Shown in pieces: positions 60,823 through 64,000 of a DNA stretch of 64,000 bases. The notes beneath the pieces were generated by a model, which did not search any database, was not told where the DNA came from, and saw nothing but the letters and a program-made list of their open reading frames with translations. The DNA comes from JAEUWI01 sp942492815 (lineage in GTDB: Bacteria; Hydrogenedentota; Hydrogenedentia; Hydrogenedentales; JAEUWI01), in the NCBI GenBank assembly GCA_942492815.1, contig OW818658.1, positions 7,254,001 to 7,318,000 of the forward strand. Direction: 5' to 3'. A program made the translations under genes and the position numbers. Each line of letters begins with the position of its first letter. Within the stretch, counting starts at the first letter, position 1.

Positions 60823-63800
60823 ATGAGGCGTGCAATCTATACGGCGGTTTGGGTCGGCATCGGCCTATTGTTGCACGGCTGCCCCCCGGGCGGAGGGCCA
60901 GCTACCCTCACGCTCAGCCCAAGTTCGCTGGACTTGGAGGTGGGGCAGAGCGCCCCGCTTACCGCAACATCGAGTGCCACCCTCGACACCTTTACATGGA
61001 CCTCGAACAGGATCGATGTGGCCACGGTGTCCCCGCAGGGGCGCGTTAGCGCCGTGGCTGTGGGTTCAGCCCAAATCACCGTCACCAGCCGACGGACCTC
61101 GCGGACGGACACCACAGCCGTCACCGTAATTGAGAATCTCCCGCCCGCCATTACCATCGGTGAGCCTTCCGCCGCCGTCACGCGTCAGGAGCCGGTTTCC
61201 TTTGCTGTGGCTTATGGCGGTGCCGCCGAAATTACCTTGGCCGCCGCCGATATCACCCTGAATACCACAGGGACCGCCACGGGCGTGCTGGGTGAGCCCG
61301 TCGCGATGGGTGATCTCGTTCGCAGCATCCCCATCGACGCCATCGCGGGCGATGGTACCCTGAGCATCTCCATTGCCGCCGGCACCGCCACGGACACCGA
61401 GGGCAACGCCGCCCCCGCCGCCGGGCCGAGCGCGCCCGTCACCGTAGACAACACTGTGCCCACCCTGGAAATCAGCGCGCCCTCCGCCAGCACCACCAGC
61501 ACCGGGCCCGTTGACTATTTGGTCAACTACGCCGGGGCCGACACGATTACCCTCACGACAGCCGATGTGCTCGTGAACGGCACCGGGACCGTGGCCGCGA
61601 CCCTGGCGGACGTGGCCGCGACCAGCGAAACCGAGCGGACGGTCAGTTTTTCAAGCATCGATGGCGACGGGACCCTCGGGATCTCCATCGCCGCGGCGAC
61701 CGCCGCCGACCAGGCGGGCAACACCGCCGCAGCCGCCGGGCCCAGCGGCGACGTGGTGGTGGACAACACGCCCCCCACCGCGACCATCAGCGCGCCCAGC
61801 CCCTCAACCACCAAAAACGGCCCCCTCACCTTCCGCGTGACTTACGACGGCGCCAGCGCAATCACCCTGGCCGAGTCCGACGTGCAGATCAACGGCAGCG
61901 CCGGCGTCGTGGCGGTCCTCGATGAAATCGAGGCGACCAGCGACAACCAGCGCACGATACGCTTCTCCACCGTGGCGGGTGACGGCACCCTGGGGATCGC
62001 CCTCGCCGCAGGCACCGCCACCGACGCCGCAGGCAACCAGGCCCCGGCCACCGGCCCCAGCGCCACCGCGATCGTGGACAATACCCCCCCGACCGTCACC
62101 ATCGGCTTCCCCTCCGCCAACACCACCAACGCCGGCCCCATCGTCTTCCCCGTGACCTATGAGGGGGCGAAGGACGTGACGCTCACGGCCGCCGACGTGA
62201 CCTTCAACCGCACGGGCACCGCCAACGCCGTGGTGACTGGCATTACCAGTGCGGAGGGCGGCCCCTACCACATCACCCTCGGCAGCGTAATCGGCAACGG
62301 CGCCCTGGGCATCTCCCTCGCCGCCGCCACCGCCACCGACGCCGCCGGAAACGTCGCTGCCGCCGCCGGGCCCAGCGCCACCTTCCAAGTCGAGAACGAC
62401 GGCCCCAGCCTCCTCATCGGGCCGCCCTCCACCGCCAACACCTTCGAAGAATCCGTCGCCTACACCATCACCTACGCCGACGCCACCGCCATAACCCTCG
62501 CCCCGGCCGACATCACCCTCAACAGCGAAGACGGCGTCACCGCCACCATCGCCGTCACCGGCAGCGGAGCCACCGAGCGCACCGTCACCCTCAGCGCCTT
62601 CAGCGGCCTCGGCGAAGTCACCATCTCCATCACCGCCGGCACCGCCCAGAACGACGCCGCCGAACAAGCGCCCGCCGCCGGACCCAGCGCCCCCTTCAGC
62701 GTCAACCCCCTCCTCCAACCCGGCAGCGGCTTCACCGCCCCAACGCCCCAGCCCGACCCCATCGGCGACCCCGGAGCCCCCGGCATCGACGCCAAAGCCA
62801 TCGCCCGCTGGGACGTCGTCCCCTACCAGACCTTCGATGGCTACTTTAACGTAGGCGTCGTCGCCTTCCACATCAACGACATCGACCGCGTCGCCTTCTC
62901 CGTAGACAACGGCCCCTGGAAGGCCGTCCGCGAGATGACCCTCAACCCGCTGACCAACGTCGTGGAATACTGGATCGGCCTGGACGCCAGGGATTTCGAG
63001 GATGGTGAAGTTGAATTGAGGGCCGTCGCCTACCCAAAAATCGGCATTCCCCGCGTGCTACAGGGCAGAATTGACGATGTGAATAACAACGTATTTCGAG
63101 GTATGCATTCTATACATCTTTGGGCGAATAGTGGAGCAACCCTTCGGCAAGTAGTCATGTACGTCGATTCCTCCCACGGAAGCGACACCACCGGCGACGG
63201 TACACTGGCAAAACCCTATGCCACCCTGCCCAAAGCAGCGTTTCAAGCCAGTCTGGTAGCCGATTCGACCACTGAAGTGTCGCTGCGACTCCTGCCCGGC
63301 GATTATATCAATGCAACCAAACTCGGTACGCTCGCAAAGCTACCCAGGTGGGCCATCGTGGAACCCGCTCCCGGTGTCGATCGAAGCGAAGTCAGGCTTG
63401 TCGGAGCGCAGGGTGCCCCACTTGGCCCTGATCGCGTGCGCTTCCGAAATCTGACCGTCGCAGGATTCGTCCGATTCTTCCATCCCAGCCTCTGGCTAGA
63501 CGGACTTGACATCGACAGCGGAGATTTCACCACGGACCAACTTTACGTAAATGCGCCGTGGTCACCCGGTGGTATTTGGGTTACCGATACCATCGTCCAA
63601 CGAAGCAGACATGCATTGCGCAATGCCACTTTCTATCGTAATTATCACGTGGTCGCCATGCCCTCTGCCGCCTTTGGTGGCAGTGGATGCACAATCAATT
63701 CCCGATGCGATGAGTACATACCTGGAATTTCCCACGGCGATGTTTGGCAGTTCCTGGTCGGCAGTCTTGGGGAAACTGACCCACTAGCACCTCGCTCTGA

Positions 63801-64000
63801 CGCGAACGTAATCGCCTACCAGGTAAATGTTCAGAAGTGGGCCACTCAGGGTATTTTCGTCGAAGTCTATCCGAGCAGCATAATCGGTACGCCGGTCTAC
63901 TTTAACAACGTAGCGTTTGTGGATGTTACAATCGATCACCAGTTCGTAAATTATCGCGACTATGGCGGTGGCTGGTGGGAGGCAAATACCGACCATCTAG
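60823..64000 (+). CDS. Large Ig-repeat and beta-helix lipoprotein (partial, runs off the window)
   Basis: Starts at ATG 60823 and is open for 1059 codons to the window edge; the true end is beyond it. A lipobox (LLHGC, Cys near 20) predicts outer-surface anchoring. Residues ~27-105 form a Big2-type Ig domain. Five tandem ~105-residue Ig-like repeats start near 106, 212, 316, 421 and 526 (each begins with a PPTxTI-type strand and ends near AGPSxxxxVDN). After a linker region (~640-775) a right-handed beta-helix begins (VDSSHGSDTTGDGTLAKPYATL). Likely an adhesin or polysaccharide-binding surface protein. Confidence 0.85.
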   Translation, partial: MRRAIYTAVWVGIGLLLHGCPPGGGPATLTLSPSSLDLEVGQSAPLTATSSATLDTFTWTSNRIDVATVSPQGRVSAVAVGSAQITVTSRRTSRTDTTAVTVIENLPPAITIGEPSAAVTRQEPVSFAVAYGGAAEITLAAADITLNTTGTATGVLGEPVAMGDLVRSIPIDAIAGDGTLSISIAAGTATDTEGNAAPAAGPSAPVTVDNTVPTLEISAPSASTTSTGPVDYLVNYAGADTITLTTADVLVNGTGTVAATLADVAATSETERTVSFSSIDGDGTLGISIAAATAADQAGNTAAAAGPSGDVVVDNTPPTATISAPSPSTTKNGPLTFRVTYDGASAITLAESDVQINGSAGVVAVLDEIEATSDNQRTIRFSTVAGDGTLGIALAAGTATDAAGNQAPATGPSATAIVDNTPPTVTIGFPSANTTNAGPIVFPVTYEGAKDVTLTAADVTFNRTGTANAVVTGITSAEGGPYHITLGSVIGNGALGISLAAATATDAAGNVAAAAGPSATFQVENDGPSLLIGPPSTANTFEESVAYTITYADATAITLAPADITLNSEDGVTATIAVTGSGATERTVTLSAFSGLGEVTISITAGTAQNDAAEQAPAAGPSAPFSVNPLLQPGSGFTAPTPQPDPIGDPGAPGIDAKAIARWDVVPYQTFDGYFNVGVVAFHINDIDRVAFSVDNGPWKAVREMTLNPLTNVVEYWIGLDARDFEDGEVELRAVAYPKIGIPRVLQGRIDDVNNNVFRGMHSIHLWANSGATLRQVVMYVDSSHGSDTTGDGTLAKPYATLPKAAFQASLVADSTTEVSLRLLPGDYINATKLGTLAKLPRWAIVEPAPGVDRSEVRLVGAQGAPLGPDRVRFRNLTVAGFVRFFHPSLWLDGLDIDSGDFTTDQLYVNAPWSPGGIWVTDTIVQRSRHALRNATFYRNYHVVAMPSAAFGGSGCTINSRCDEYIPGISHGDVWQFLVGSLGETDPLAPRSDANVIAYQVNVQKWATQGIFVEVYPSSIIGTPVYFNNVAFVDVTIDHQFVNYRDYGGGWWEANTDHL

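Noticed and set aside
61804..62871. Gly-rich open frame on the minus strand over the Ig repeats
   Set aside because: Repetitive Gly/Val/Asp composition is the reverse of the Ig-repeat coding strand. No signal peptide or domain.

Overview
The window is 64 kb of GC-rich chromosomal DNA from a Gram-negative bacterium. Supporting evidence is lipobox and Sec/Tat-like export signals, a type II/IV pilus-type ATPase, periplasmic proteins and large exported repeat proteins. The mix (sialidase, SASA esterase, PIG-L deacetylase, YD-repeat giant, CxxCH plus QxxDGSW protein, free four-helix bundle protein, many foldback repeats) resembles uncultivated PVC- or Hydrogenedentota-like lineages. That placement is inference only; no rRNA is present.

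Region 1 (1-13.6 kb, almost all minus strand) is housekeeping and envelope: two tandem polyprenyl sugar transferases (the upstream one truncated), UppP, an ECF sigma/anti-sigma/Spy-like operon with ATGA overlaps, CysS, an HDOD protein, a GspE/PilB-type ATPase with a two-motif MshEN c-di-GMP site, FtsY and thiol peroxidase.

Region 2 (13.6-23.2 kb) is a repeat-rich island. Two nearly identical IS3-family elements lie in opposite orientation, both inserted at the same phase of a TTCATCC heptamer array. They enclose a diguanylate cyclase response regulator, a PIG-L deacetylase, KDPG aldolase, a 403-bp MITE-like element with an 8-bp target duplication, and a four-helix bundle protein.

Region 3 (23.2-31.5 kb) has a CheB-CheR-PAS fusion translationally coupled to a PAS protein, a metallophosphoesterase, 84-bp REP doublets, a cyclic-nucleotide-binding protein, a DUF421 membrane protein and a truncated DUF5131 gene. 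Region 4 (31.9-41.2 kb) has a FadN-FadA type beta-oxidation operon, a lipoprotein, an ECF sigma factor fused to ankyrin repeats, S-adenosylhomocysteinase and a LysR regulator.

Region 5 (42.3-50.2 kb) is a 2289-residue YD/RHS protein with TPR-like repeats, a C39-like peptidase domain and a divergent AT-richer C-terminal tip followed by a small gene of similar composition. One REP doublet sits in frame inside its coding sequence. Region 6 (50.6-64 kb) has a QxxDGSW repeat protein, an NAL/DapA-like aldolase, a sialidase, two tandem membrane paralogues with apparent leaderless promoters, tRNA-Phe and tRNA-Thr, a SASA esterase broken by one amber codon, a zinc-ribbon/coiled-coil/Sel1 protein, and the start of a large Ig-repeat/beta-helix lipoprotein that runs off the window. 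The aldolase, sialidase and esterase together suggest sialic-acid or related sugar catabolism.

The most unusual feature overall is the density of small repeats: heptamer arrays, several families of inverted-repeat foldbacks, REP doublets and a MITE-like element occupy most intergenic gaps.
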